Source of the DNA: an uncultured Prevotellaceae bacterium | GTDB taxonomy: Bacteria; Bacteroidota; Bacteroidia; Bacteroidales; Bacteroidaceae | DNA length: 64,000 bases | Assembly: GCA_902801375.1 (NCBI GenBank) | Contig: CADCIB010000004.1 | Coordinates: 62,001-126,000, forward strand | Direction: 5' to 3' | Shown: positions 36,109 through 44,694 of the stretch, in pieces | Numbering within the stretch: the stretch's first letter is position 1 | How the letters are laid out: each line of letters starts with the position of its first letter | Notes under the pieces: generated by a model | What the model was told of the DNA's origin: nothing | Seen by the model: the letters and a program-made list of their open reading frames with translations, nothing else | Databases searched by the model: none | Program-made: the position numbers and the translations under genes

Positions 36109-38529
36109 ATGAAAAGAATGAACTTGTTGTTGATGATGGCCCTCAGTTGTTCGACCATCTTTGCACAGACTTCCATTACGTTTGAAAAAGTCAGCCGAAA
36201 GTCTATGCCTCCCATGCCAACGATGACTTATCAGCCCACCGTAGGGGGCAACGCATCCAATCGTTACACTGACTGCAATGGCAATTATGCTGTTGCGATG
36301 CTTGGAAGCGTTACCTCTTACCAGACGGGAGAAGCTAGCTTGAAGGCTGACTTTAGCATTCAGGATGGCACGTCGCAGGTGATGGTGTGGAGTGAGAACT
36401 TCGATAACGACCTGAGCCAGTGGACTGTCAACAACGAAGTGAAAGAAGGGTGGGGACCTGTAACTGTGGAATTGGCATCCACATCCGGAAGGAAGGTGCC
36501 TTTTACCTATTATGATGAGAACGATGTAACTTCGTTGCACATCGAAGGCGACTACCGTGTGTCGATGCGCAACATGGCTTATGTGACCAGTGGTGATGTC
36601 GTTGTGCCGCAGAATGCCGTGTTTCATGCCTATGTAGGATACACAGAGTGGGAAGAGTGCGGTCTTTTTATTACCGTTTCTACTGATGACTTTGAAACAG
36701 AGACCGAACTTTGGAATAGTAAGAATTGCGGCATCAGCGGTTGGCACTGGCAAGAGATTAGCTACGACCTGAGTAGCTATGCCGGACAGACCCTCAAGAT
36801 TCGCTTGACCTATGGTGAGGGTACAAAGAGCAACTTCGGCGTGGGCGGCTACATGGGCGATTTTTGGATAGATGGACTCTCCATCACTGGTGTGGAAACC
36901 GTCAGCGAGGTGAGTGTCCTGACGGGCGAGGTTATACAATTTGCCGACCTGTCTGAAGGCAATCCCACACGATGGGAATGGCAGTTCCCAGGTGGAATAC
37001 CAGCAACCAGTGATGAACAGAATCCTGCCGTCTATTACGAGAAGGCTGGTGAGTACGACGTGACGCTGACAGTGTTTGCCGACCCCATTGAGGAGGAAGA
37101 ATCAGAGGAAGATGTTATAGAACATAGCTCCGTCACCAAGACGGCTTTTGTGAAAGTGGAAGGCCAAATGCCAGTGGCTGCTGTTGAGTTTCCCGCAGAT
37201 TTCCGCGAACTGAACAGCCGCCTGCGTATGGTGGCTCCCTTTGCTGAGGTGGCTTACAAGGATGCTTCGAAGGGCTTCCCCGACGAGTTTTCATGGACGT
37301 TCTACACGCCTTACGACTTGGAACATGCAGGCTTGTTCTTTCAACCTGACACCATTTATACCACTCGTGATGTCAACGTGCGCCATGAACGAGTGGACAA
37401 GAACTACGTGATGCATATTGCCCAGAATGAGCTTGGATACGACTATGTGGAAGACAGCGTGATGGTGAAATTCGACGGTCTGGTGACCAATTTCCTACCT
37501 AATGATGGATTTGTGACCAATTTCGTCGACGGCGATCTGACACTGCCTGGAGCCAACCGAATGGGTATTACGGCATGGGCAGAGCGTTTCTCCAAACCTT
37601 CTGTGCCCGTCGTGCTTGAAGGAATGTACGTGAATTTCACCAAGGCACAACCTGGCGACGACCTGATGAATCAGATTGCCAGCGTTGATTTCTCGTTGTA
37701 CACCAGCGACAATGGACTGCCCGGCGAACCCATCACTTTGCTTGATTCGTGGACAATGACCGACCTGAACTATGCGATGAACACCAATGGCGGCATAGTG
37801 ACGATAGAACTTTCCACCCCAATAGTCATAGACGAAGAGGTGTTTGTCGTCATTGACGGCATTCCAGAAAAGGCCGACGATATGGAGTGTGCCATCGGAA
37901 TGGCACCCCTGCGTAGCGAGGGAAATACCGCCTATATGCTGAACAAGGGAACTTGGAGGCCCTTCACAGGCTATTTCGATACCACTCCTGGCGGACAGAC
38001 CTCGCTAGCCGTGTTCCCTTATTTCACCCATTCCGTCGTGGTTCCTGCAGCTTTCGAAGAGATGGAAGGTGAGGATGCAACGTTGCAGCGTATCATCGTG
38101 GGTGCCGACAGCACGGTGGTGAATCAGGAAGCAGGAAAGGCAGAAGTGTATGTCTTCGCCAATCGTGGCGTGACCTATGTCGGCAGCTCTGAGGAGTGGT
38201 GCTGCCTTTTGGGTGAACCTGGCGAGTATACAGTAGATACGCTCGATGTGGAATACGATGCACTGCCTGAGGGAATAGAGCGCCGTGAGGCCGTGATTAC
38301 CGTTACTGACGGTGTCACCACGCTGCCCCTGCGGCTGATTCAGGAGTATGTGGAGATACCAGAGCAGCCCGTTCCCACGACCATCGACAGGCTGGGCGAC
38401 GCTGTGGTACAGCGTCCTATAGAAACCGTCTACGACTTGCAGGGGCGCAAAATGGATAACAGCCATAATAAGAAGGGCGTGTATATCCTTGAGAACAACG
38501 AGCGGAAACGAAAAGTCTCGGTACGCTGA
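36109..38529 (+). CDS. Secreted choice-of-anchor-J and PKD-domain protein
   Basis: 806 residues. Signal peptide ends near TIFA-QTS. Residues about 90-260 form a choice-of-anchor-J/MAM-like module (WSENFDNDLSQW, GWHWQEISYDLSSYAGQTLK, GDFWIDGLSI). Residues about 270-330 form a PKD domain (VIQFADLSEGNPTRWEWQFP, then NPAVYYEKAGEYDVTLTV). The later part has beta-rich sequence, and the end is YDLQGRKMDNSHNKKGVYIL with a basic tail, a variant of the shared C-terminal segment. Likely surface-exposed or secreted; substrate unknown. 48 bp precede the aminopeptidase gene. Confidence 0.85.
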   Translation: MKRMNLLLMMALSCSTIFAQTSITFEKVSRKSMPPMPTMTYQPTVGGNASNRYTDCNGNYAVAMLGSVTSYQTGEASLKADFSIQDGTSQVMVWSENFDNDLSQWTVNNEVKEGWGPVTVELASTSGRKVPFTYYDENDVTSLHIEGDYRVSMRNMAYVTSGDVVVPQNAVFHAYVGYTEWEECGLFITVSTDDFETETELWNSKNCGISGWHWQEISYDLSSYAGQTLKIRLTYGEGTKSNFGVGGYMGDFWIDGLSITGVETVSEVSVLTGEVIQFADLSEGNPTRWEWQFPGGIPATSDEQNPAVYYEKAGEYDVTLTVFADPIEEEESEEDVIEHSSVTKTAFVKVEGQMPVAAVEFPADFRELNSRLRMVAPFAEVAYKDASKGFPDEFSWTFYTPYDLEHAGLFFQPDTIYTTRDVNVRHERVDKNYVMHIAQNELGYDYVEDSVMVKFDGLVTNFLPNDGFVTNFVDGDLTLPGANRMGITAWAERFSKPSVPVVLEGMYVNFTKAQPGDDLMNQIASVDFSLYTSDNGLPGEPITLLDSWTMTDLNYAMNTNGGIVTIELSTPIVIDEEVFVVIDGIPEKADDMECAIGMAPLRSEGNTAYMLNKGTWRPFTGYFDTTPGGQTSLAVFPYFTHSVVVPAAFEEMEGEDATLQRIIVGADSTVVNQEAGKAEVYVFANRGVTYVGSSEEWCCLLGEPGEYTVDTLDVEYDALPEGIERREAVITVTDGVTTLPLRLIQEYVEIPEQPVPTTIDRLGDAVVQRPIETVYDLQGRKMDNSHNKKGVYILENNERKRKVSVR

Positions 38530-38577
38530 TAATCAGGTATATTGACAAGGAACAATAACAAACTAAAAGAGATTTAT

Positions 38578-39861
38578 ATGATTAAGAGATTGTTGAATTT
38601 CCTGAATGCTTCGCCCGTGAATTTCCTGGCGGCGAAGAACATTTCAGACGAATTGGAAAAGGCGGGCTTCCGCCGCGTTGACCCTCAGGAGCCACTGGGC
38701 CAGGTGTCGGCTGGTGACAAACTTTTTGTGACGAAGAACGACTCTTCGGTCTATGCCTTCCAGATAGGGCGTAAGCCGTTGGCTGATGTGGGTTTCCACA
38801 TGATCTGCGCCCATTGCGATTCTCCCACGTTCCGTATCAAACCCAACGCGGAGATGACCTGTGAGGGAGGAATCGTGAAGCTGAACACGGAGGTGTATGG
38901 TGGCCCAATCATGTCGACTTGGTTCGACCGTCCGCTGACGTTGGCAGGTCGCGTCATCGTTCGCGGTGCTGATGCGCTTCACCCGCGTACGCTGCTCATG
39001 CATGTGCGCCGACCGTTGTTGCAAATCAGCAACTTGGCCATCCACTTCAACCGCCAGGTGAACGATGGCGTGAAACTGAGCAAACAGAAGGACGTGCTGC
39101 CCATTCTGGGCATTATCAGCAACGAGCTGGAGCGCGGACAGTTGCTGATGAACATCATCTGCGAGGAGCTATCTGTCGAGCGTGAGGACATCCTCGACTT
39201 CGATCTCTACCTGGCAGATGCCTCTCCCGCGTGCACCTTTGGTGTGCACGACGAGTTCATCTCGTCAGGCCGGTTGGACGACCTCTCAATGTGTTTTGCT
39301 GGGCTGGAGGCTTTGCTTTCGTCGCCTGAGGCCGACACGACAAAGGTGCTGGCTATCTTCGACAATGAGGAGACGGGTTCACAGACCAAGCAGGGAGCTG
39401 GCAGTCCGTTCTTGGCCTCGATGTTGAAGCGCATCGCTTGGGCACAGACGGGTTCGGAAGAGGCTTACTGGCAGGCTGTGGAGCGGGCGTTTATGATTTC
39501 GGCCGACAATGCCCATGCCTGGCATCCGAACTACAGCGAGAAGTTCGACCCCACAAACCATCCTGTGCTGGGCGGCGGACCTGTCATCAAGTTCAATGCT
39601 GCACAGAAATACGCCAGCGATGCGGTGTCGGCTGCCGTATTCTCAGAGATTTGCCGTCAGGCAGGAGTGCCCTGTCAGCGCTTTGTGAACCACAGCGACG
39701 TGGCTGGTGGCAGCACGTTGGGCAACATCCTCGCCTCGTCTGTTCCGCTGCGTGGCGTGGATATGGGCAATGCCATCCTGGCTATGCATAGCTGCCGCGA
39801 GACGGGTAGTGTGGACGATCATCTGTATTGCGTGAAAGCATTTACGGAGTTCTACAAATAA
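38578..39861 (+). CDS. apeB: M18-family aminopeptidase (aspartyl aminopeptidase-like)
   Basis: 427 residues from ATG 38578; an upstream TTG at 38542 is unlikely. Metal-binding and catalytic signatures of M18 are present: MICAHCDSPTFRIKP, GRLDDLSMCFAGLEAL, IFDNEETGSQTKQGAGS, SADNAHAWHPNYSEKFDPTN and FVNHSDVAGGSTLGNI. M18 enzymes are cytosolic zinc peptidases forming large tetrahedral complexes that remove N-terminal acidic or other residues from peptides. Its last 10 bp overlap the 3' end of the convergent uvrA-like gene. Confidence 0.93.
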   Translation: MIKRLLNFLNASPVNFLAAKNISDELEKAGFRRVDPQEPLGQVSAGDKLFVTKNDSSVYAFQIGRKPLADVGFHMICAHCDSPTFRIKPNAEMTCEGGIVKLNTEVYGGPIMSTWFDRPLTLAGRVIVRGADALHPRTLLMHVRRPLLQISNLAIHFNRQVNDGVKLSKQKDVLPILGIISNELERGQLLMNIICEELSVEREDILDFDLYLADASPACTFGVHDEFISSGRLDDLSMCFAGLEALLSSPEADTTKVLAIFDNEETGSQTKQGAGSPFLASMLKRIAWAQTGSEEAYWQAVERAFMISADNAHAWHPNYSEKFDPTNHPVLGGGPVIKFNAAQKYASDAVSAAVFSEICRQAGVPCQRFVNHSDVAGGSTLGNILASSVPLRGVDMGNAILAMHSCRETGSVDDHLYCVKAFTEFYK

Positions 39862-42110
39862 GGTGCAGTAACCGATTCTTTGCATGAGAGCAGGGCGCGC
39901 GGTGTTCCAGAGAAGAGAATGCGGCCGCCCTGCTCTCCTGCACCTGGGCCTAATTCCACCACGTGATCGGCGGCCTTGATTACGTCGGTATTGTGTTCCA
40001 CCACATAGACGGTGTTTCCCTCGTCGACCATCTGCTCGAAGAGGTCTATCAGCTTGCGCACATCTTTTAGGTGTAGACCGTCGGTGGGTTCATCGATGAT
40101 GAACAGGCGGCCTTTCTCACCCAAATGTGATGCTATCTTCAGCCGTTGCAGTTCGCCGCCTGAGAGGGTGCTCAGTCCCTGGTTCAGATGCAGGTAGCCC
40201 AAACCGACAGCCATCATAGGGCGTAGTTTCTCCTCGATGACCGTTCCGCGGAAGAAGTCGCTGGCCAGTCGGACGCTGAGGTCCATGACTTCCGCGATGT
40301 TGAGAGACGCGGGGGGAGCTGAGAGTTGCGATGTGATACGATACTGAAGTGCCTCCTTGGAATAGCGCAGTCCACCGCATGCCTCGCAGGTGGTCTCAAT
40401 GTTGTCCATGAACGCCATTTCCGAAACTACTACTCCTTTGCCGCCACAGACGGGACAGCCGCCCTTGCCATTGAATGTGAAATACTGCTCCTTCATCTTG
40501 TTTGCCTTGGCGAAAAGCTTGCGGATGTCGCCCGCAACGTCCATGTAGGTGGCGGGGGTGGAGCGTAGACTCACCCCGATGCTTTTCTGGCTGATGTAGG
40601 TGATGTCGTTGCTCTCATGACACAGACATTCCATTAACGAACTCTTACCTGAGCCAGCCACACCGGCAACGACGGCAAACACACCGAGTGGCAAGTCGAT
40701 GTTGATGTCCTTAAGATTATGAAGACTGGCATGACGCAGGGGAATCCACGCTTTCGGCGTTCTTGGCTGCGGCTTGAAGTCGCCGTTTCGCTGAAGCATC
40801 TCGCCTGTGCTGGTATGGCTTTGCAGCAGTTCCTGATAGTTTCCTTCGAACACGATGCGGCCGCCGTCGATGCCTGGACCGGGGCCCATGTCCACGATGT
40901 GGTCGGCCATTCGGATCATCTCTTTATGGTGCTCCACCAATAGGATGGTGTTGCCTGCGTCGCGAAGCCGCTGTACGGAGTGAATCATCAGTTGGATGTC
41001 GTGGTCGTGCAGACCTGTGCTTGGCTCGTCGAGAATGTACAGCACATCGGAGAGCGACGAGTTGATGTATTTCGCTATCTTGCAACGCTGGGCCTCGCCG
41101 CCAGAGAGCGACCCCACGCTGCGTTCCAGACTCAGATAGCCCAGTCCGATTTCCTCCAAGGCCGTGAGGCGTGCGCTGATGGCAGCCTTCAAGTCGACGG
41201 CCAGGGGGGAGGTGAGCGAACGTATCCATTGGTTGAGCCGTGTGATGGACATGGCACAGGCATCGGCAATGTTCTTTCCATCTATCTTGCACGACAACAC
41301 ACGCTGACTCAGCCGCGTGCCCTTGCAGTCGGGACAGACGCCCATGCGCAGCATCGGGTTCAGCACGGCTGCATGCAGCAAACCCTCCTCAGAGTTGATG
41401 ATAGAGCGGTACATGCGAGGGATGAGCCCTTCGTATTTGGCTGTTTTGGGCCAGTTGCTGGGCGGGTTCTTCAGTCGAATCTGCGGACTGTTCAGGAAGA
41501 GGTCGAGCTCCTCGGGTGAGTAGTCGCGGATTTTCTTGTCGAGGTCGAACAGTCCGCTGTGGGCATAGCGAATCCATCGCCAGCCACCCTTGCCGAAAGC
41601 GATGTAGTGGATGGTATCCTCGTCGTTGAGACTCTTGTCGAAATCGACGAGTTTGTGGATGTCGAGTTCGCGAATCTCACCCAGGCCTGAGCATCGCGGA
41701 CAACTGCCCTCGGGGTGGTTGAACGAGAACGACTCGGCATAGCCTACAAACGGCTGTCCAACACGCGAAAAGAGCAGTCGCAGCAAGGCGGCAATGTCGG
41801 TATAGGTGCCTACGGTGGAACGTGAGTTCTGCGCTGGTTTCTTCTGGTCGATGACGATGGCGATGGGCAGATTCTCGATGGCGTCGACATGTGGCCGACC
41901 GTATTTCGGCAGGTATTGCTGAACAAAGGTTGGGAATGTGTCGTTAAGTTCGCGGCGCGACTTTGCGGCGATGGTATCCAAGACCAGCGAACTCTTGCCT
42001 GAGCCGCTGACCCCAGTGAAGACGGTAATTTGATGTTTTGGCAGGCGCAGCGAGACATCTTTCAGGTTGTTCTCTCGTGCGCCTTTTATAATAATGTATT
42101 CGTTGTGCAT
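39852..42110 (-). CDS. UvrA paralogue (short UvrA-like ABC ATPase)
   Basis: 752 residues against about 940 for UvrA. Two ABC ATPase halves are intact: Walker A TGVSGSGKSSLVLD and AGVAGSGKSSLMEC, signatures LSGGEAQR and LSGGELQR, Walker B YILDEPSTGLH and FIIDEPTDGLH. Zinc-binding pairs occur as CPRCSGLG, CPDCKGTR and CPVCGGKG with CEACGG. The size suggests the UvrB-binding and insertion domains are reduced or missing, as in class-2 UvrA proteins linked to drug resistance or DNA-damage tolerance. It is probably not the main excision-repair UvrA. Convergent overlap with apeB. Confidence 0.85.
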   Translation of the reverse strand: MHNEYIIIKGARENNLKDVSLRLPKHQITVFTGVSGSGKSSLVLDTIAAKSRRELNDTFPTFVQQYLPKYGRPHVDAIENLPIAIVIDQKKPAQNSRSTVGTYTDIAALLRLLFSRVGQPFVGYAESFSFNHPEGSCPRCSGLGEIRELDIHKLVDFDKSLNDEDTIHYIAFGKGGWRWIRYAHSGLFDLDKKIRDYSPEELDLFLNSPQIRLKNPPSNWPKTAKYEGLIPRMYRSIINSEEGLLHAAVLNPMLRMGVCPDCKGTRLSQRVLSCKIDGKNIADACAMSITRLNQWIRSLTSPLAVDLKAAISARLTALEEIGLGYLSLERSVGSLSGGEAQRCKIAKYINSSLSDVLYILDEPSTGLHDHDIQLMIHSVQRLRDAGNTILLVEHHKEMIRMADHIVDMGPGPGIDGGRIVFEGNYQELLQSHTSTGEMLQRNGDFKPQPRTPKAWIPLRHASLHNLKDINIDLPLGVFAVVAGVAGSGKSSLMECLCHESNDITYISQKSIGVSLRSTPATYMDVAGDIRKLFAKANKMKEQYFTFNGKGGCPVCGGKGVVVSEMAFMDNIETTCEACGGLRYSKEALQYRITSQLSAPPASLNIAEVMDLSVRLASDFFRGTVIEEKLRPMMAVGLGYLHLNQGLSTLSGGELQRLKIASHLGEKGRLFIIDEPTDGLHLKDVRKLIDLFEQMVDEGNTVYVVEHNTDVIKAADHVVELGPGAGEQGGRILFSGTPRALLSCKESVTAPYL

Positions 42111-42154
42111 GCGTTTTCTCTTTCTTTGCCAGCCTGAACTTGATTCAACAAGCG

Positions 42155-43423
42155 TCAGTCGCCAACGTACTTGCCGATGAAGAAGATGGCGCCCGACTGC
42201 TGCTCGCTGATGATGTAGAGGAACGGACGGGTGGCGTGGAATTCTATGCGTCTGGGCTCATGATTCGTGCTTGTCGTTTCGATCATTCCTATCACGGTGA
42301 CGGCGGCGGCTTCGGTGCCCTCTTCATTCAGTTTGATGCGGGCCACCTGTTTCATCATGCCAATCTTGGTTGGTTGGTCACAGAAGAACGGAAACTCTGC
42401 AAAGTCTGTGAAAGCAAGCGGCATGCCAAGCTTGGTCATAATCTCGTTGAGGTTTTGGTCGGTGTTCGATTCGAAGCGCGGCAGTTTCACATCGACGATG
42501 GCAGGGTATGTCAGCAGATAGCGTTTCCAGTTCTCCTTGTCAAGCTTCTGAAGCACGTCGTCGGTGGTCTTGCCTTCGCGGGGTAGGAGGATGGTCATCG
42601 TGTACGAGCCGTTGCCGTAGGGCAGGTTCAGCACCTGGCAGAGTTCGTCCTCGGTATAGCCAAATTCGTGTTCTTGATGCATCATCGGCACTTTCTTCCC
42701 TGCACCCTCGAATGCTTCGTCGCGTGTGTCGTCTTTGCTGAACTTCTGCGCCCATGCGCCCTTGAAATAAATGGCATTGAGCAGGTAGCTCACGGCATTA
42801 GGCGAGAATGAGTTTGGGTCGAGCACCTTCGTAATCATCTCTTCCGTATGGTCGCTTGCCCATTGGTTAATGACGTCTAAAGTTTTGCCGTCGTGGAAGT
42901 CGCGGGTTTCGGGCTCTGCATCATAATACCGCTTGGCTTTCTGCAGGAAGTCAGGCAGGATGTTGTAGTTTTTGTTCATGAAGATGGTGTTGGCAATCAT
43001 CACCTTTGTCAGCTTATCGAGGCTGGGGGCTGCGGTCAGCATTTTGCGGCAGAAATCGTTGATGCCGTCAGCACCTGTCTCGCCGAAGCCCAGCACCTGG
43101 TTGATCTGCTGCTGCGTCTCGCCGGCTGCGCCGTTGTTGAGCATGCCCAGGGCATAGGTGATGCTGATGGGCGAGAGGATGATGCTTTTCTCTTTCTGCC
43201 CGTCGGTCGGGGGAGTGGAAACCTGGCGCATCAGGTTAAAGGCGAAGTCGTTGCTCTCGTTCACCAAGTCCTGTTCGGCGCGTGTTAGCGTCAGTTCTAT
43301 GGGCTTGTTGTCTTCGTTGGACAGTGGCTTATCTTCGGTGTCGTTGCTACTACAGCTGCACATTCCGGCTGTAGCCATCATCAGGGCTAAGGTAGCCCAT
43401 GCGGTACGCTTGTTGATTTTCAT
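42155..43423 (-). CDS. Serpin-family protease inhibitor lipoprotein
   Basis: Start at ATG 43423 or 43441. The N-terminus has a hydrophobic signal ending ATAGMCSCSS, so lipidation at the second Cys is likely, and an acidic region (NDTEDKP) just after it could serve as a surface-export signal. The serpin fold is recognisable in SPISITYALGMLNNGAAGET and AIYFKGAW. The reactive-loop hinge EEGTEAAAVT is that of an inhibitory serpin, followed by the loop VIGMIETTSTN and the conserved RPFLYII strand. Bacterial serpins block host or competitor serine proteases at the cell surface. The P1 residue cannot be fixed without an alignment. Confidence 0.9.
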   Translation of the reverse strand: MKINKRTAWATLALMMATAGMCSCSSNDTEDKPLSNEDNKPIELTLTRAEQDLVNESNDFAFNLMRQVSTPPTDGQKEKSIILSPISITYALGMLNNGAAGETQQQINQVLGFGETGADGINDFCRKMLTAAPSLDKLTKVMIANTIFMNKNYNILPDFLQKAKRYYDAEPETRDFHDGKTLDVINQWASDHTEEMITKVLDPNSFSPNAVSYLLNAIYFKGAWAQKFSKDDTRDEAFEGAGKKVPMMHQEHEFGYTEDELCQVLNLPYGNGSYTMTILLPREGKTTDDVLQKLDKENWKRYLLTYPAIVDVKLPRFESNTDQNLNEIMTKLGMPLAFTDFAEFPFFCDQPTKIGMMKQVARIKLNEEGTEAAAVTVIGMIETTSTNHEPRRIEFHATRPFLYIISEQQSGAIFFIGKYVGD

Positions 43424-43534
43424 ACTGAAATACTTTTTCATAATCGTTGCAAATTTAATGATTTTCTGTGAGATAAACTGTATGAACACAGAAAACTTGC
43501 ATCACGATGTGTTAATGATTCATAATATAGGAGC

Positions 43535-43666
43535 ATAAATATGATCTTAGGCATGTATAGAGATTAACTTAGGTAAGCATAGAGATTATCTTAGGCATGC
43601 ATAGAGATGATTTGTGACGTTCATGGAGATTATCAATCGCAGGCATACAGATTATCAATGACAAGC
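43535..43666 (+). repeat. 22-nt-period degenerate tandem array 2 (6 units)
   Basis: Units start at 43535, 43557, 43579, 43601, 43623 and 43645, exactly 22 bp apart: ATAAATAT, ATAGAGAT, ATAGAGAT, ATAGAGAT, ATGGAGAT, ATACAGAT. Units 2-3 continue TAACTTAGG and TATCTTAGG, while unit 4 reads GATTTGTGA. It ends with TATCAATGACAAGCTC (43653-43668), which recurs in array 3 at 60033. The end is 36 bp before the -33 box of the downstream gene. Confidence 0.82.
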
Positions 43667-43701
43667 TCGCCGCTGTATGCATCATGTTTTGCGGAAAAAA
43701 C

Positions 43702-43732
43702 TTGCGTATGTCAGATGTTATTTGTACCTTTG
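43702..43732 (+). promoter_or_regulatory. Promoter of the small lipoprotein gene
   Basis: TTG at 43702-43704, 20-bp spacer, TACCTTTG at 43725-43732. The leader of about 115 nt contains the GC-rich hairpin repeat. Confidence 0.72.
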
Positions 43733-43769
43733 CACCAACGAACGAATAAGAGCTGGTCTTTATTTTCAG

Positions 43770-43801
43770 GCGGAAACGCCGCTCCGCCCCTGCGGCGGGG
43801 A
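43770..43801. repeat. Dispersed GC-rich repeat, copy 2 (inverted)
   Basis: GGCGGAAACGCCGCTCCGCC followed by CCTGCGGCGGGG. Its reverse complement matches 25112-25144 at about 27 of 32 positions. GGCGGA pairs with TCCGCC and CCCC with GGGG. Located in the leader of the small lipoprotein gene. Confidence 0.55.
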
Positions 43802-43854
43802 GGGAGAGGCTACGCTTTGTATATAATTGCCTAAAAAGAAAGGAATAATATCGG

Positions 43855-44256
43855 ATGAAGAAGTCTTTGTTGATTTGTGCGATGGTCGGGTTGTCGCTGA
43901 CCGCCTGCCACGAGAGTTTGGAGGACAGGGCTGAGCGCGAGTGCAAGGAGCAGACAGAGAAGTATTGTCCTGTGCCCGTGACGGAGTATGTGATTTCAGA
44001 CAGTATGGTGTTTGAGCGTGCCACCCACACGTTCCACTACTACTATTCGTTGCGTGGCATTGCCGACACTACGGCGCTGCCCGCCGAAGAAGCGCGAAAG
44101 GAGATGCTGGAGGGGCTGCGCAACTCTACGCAGCTGAATGTCTACAAGGAGGCTGGCTACAACTTCCATTACACCTATTTCTCGACGAAGCACCCCGGGC
44201 AGAAGATTGTGGACATCAAATTCACTCCGAAAGACTATGCCCAAAACGCGAAGTAG
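43855..44256 (+). CDS. Small lipoprotein of unknown function
   Basis: 133 residues. Signal with SLTAC gives Cys18 as the lipid anchor. The mature part is charged (HESLEDRAERECKEQTEKYC, then PVPVTEYV) and ends with a beta-rich segment (NFHYTYFSTKHPGQKIVDIK). No family is recognised. It has its own promoter with a 22-nt array just upstream and no cotranscribed neighbour. Confidence 0.7.
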   Translation: MKKSLLICAMVGLSLTACHESLEDRAERECKEQTEKYCPVPVTEYVISDSMVFERATHTFHYYYSLRGIADTTALPAEEARKEMLEGLRNSTQLNVYKEAGYNFHYTYFSTKHPGQKIVDIKFTPKDYAQNAK

Positions 44257-44305
44257 GAGGTAGGCCTACCGCGGGGCGCTGCCTGGGTAGGTGTTCGTGA
44301 AGCTA

Positions 44306-44364
44306 CAAAAACAGACGCTGGCCGTTGCCTTACTGAAAATCCGTTAGGCGACGACCAGCGTCTG
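44306..44364 (-). terminator. Terminator of the pheT-yebC-TSCPD operon
   Basis: CAGACGCTGG (44312-44321) pairs with CCAGCGTCTG (44355-44364), 10 bp; inner GCCT/AGGC adds to it. On the minus strand a TTTTTGT run follows, so it serves the leftward operon. It may also slow the rightward lipoprotein transcript. Confidence 0.75.
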
Positions 44365-44394
44365 AATTGTGGTTTCGTATTGATTCTTCTGTTA

Positions 44395-44646
44395 TCAGGA
44401 CTGAATGGTGTCCAGCGCGCGGCAGAATTGGTCGGGGCAGCTTGTCGCTTTATAGCCGCAGCGAATGCCGTTGAGGCGGCTCTTCACCTCATCGGGCTTC
44501 ATGCCGCGCACCAATTGGCTGATTCCCTGCAGGTTGCCGTTGCAGCCGCCGAGGAATTGCACGTTCTGGATGCGCCCTTCGTCGTCGATGTCGAAATCTA
44601 TCTGTTGCGAACAGGTCCCGACGGGCTGATACGTGTAATGCTTCAT
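44395..44646 (-). CDS. TSCPD-domain protein (TIGR03905 family)
   Basis: 83 residues from ATG 44646; a TTG at 44652 is less likely. GTCSQQIDFDIDDEGRIQNV, then FLGGCNGNLQGISQLVRGM and the TSCPDQFCRAL motif match the short TIGR03905 group. The same TSCPD domain is found at the C-terminus of some ribonucleotide reductases. The Cys residues suggest a metal or redox role, but the function is unknown. It follows yebC by 48 bp; two 21-bp-spaced copies of ATAACCGTTARACAATAA fill that gap. Confidence 0.8.
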   Translation of the reverse strand: MKHYTYQPVGTCSQQIDFDIDDEGRIQNVQFLGGCNGNLQGISQLVRGMKPDEVKSRLNGIRCGYKATSCPDQFCRALDTIQS

Positions 44647-44651
44647 GTACA

Positions 44652-44690
44652 ATAACCGTTAAACAATAAACGATAACCGTTAGACAATAA
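44652..44690. repeat. Two-copy direct repeat upstream of the TSCPD gene
   Basis: ATAACCGTTAAACAATAA at 44652 and ATAACCGTTAGACAATAA at 44673, 17 of 18 identical, 21 bp apart. It occupies the yebC-TSCPD spacer just before the start codon. Confidence 0.7.
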
Positions 44691-44694
44691 CTGG

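Larger units (their letters stand above)
43442..43854. other. Intergenic region with 22-nt array and divergent promoters
   Basis: 413 bp. It contains a possible leftward -7 box TAAATTTG (43457-43450) for the serpin, the 22-nt array 2 (43535-43666), the rightward promoter 43702-43732, and the second copy of the dispersed GC-rich repeat (43770-43801). No coding frame here is convincing. Confidence 0.65.

Noticed and set aside
43569-44030. 153-codon minus-strand frame
   Set aside because: Crosses array 2, the dispersed repeat and the antisense of a lipoprotein gene; explained by these elements.
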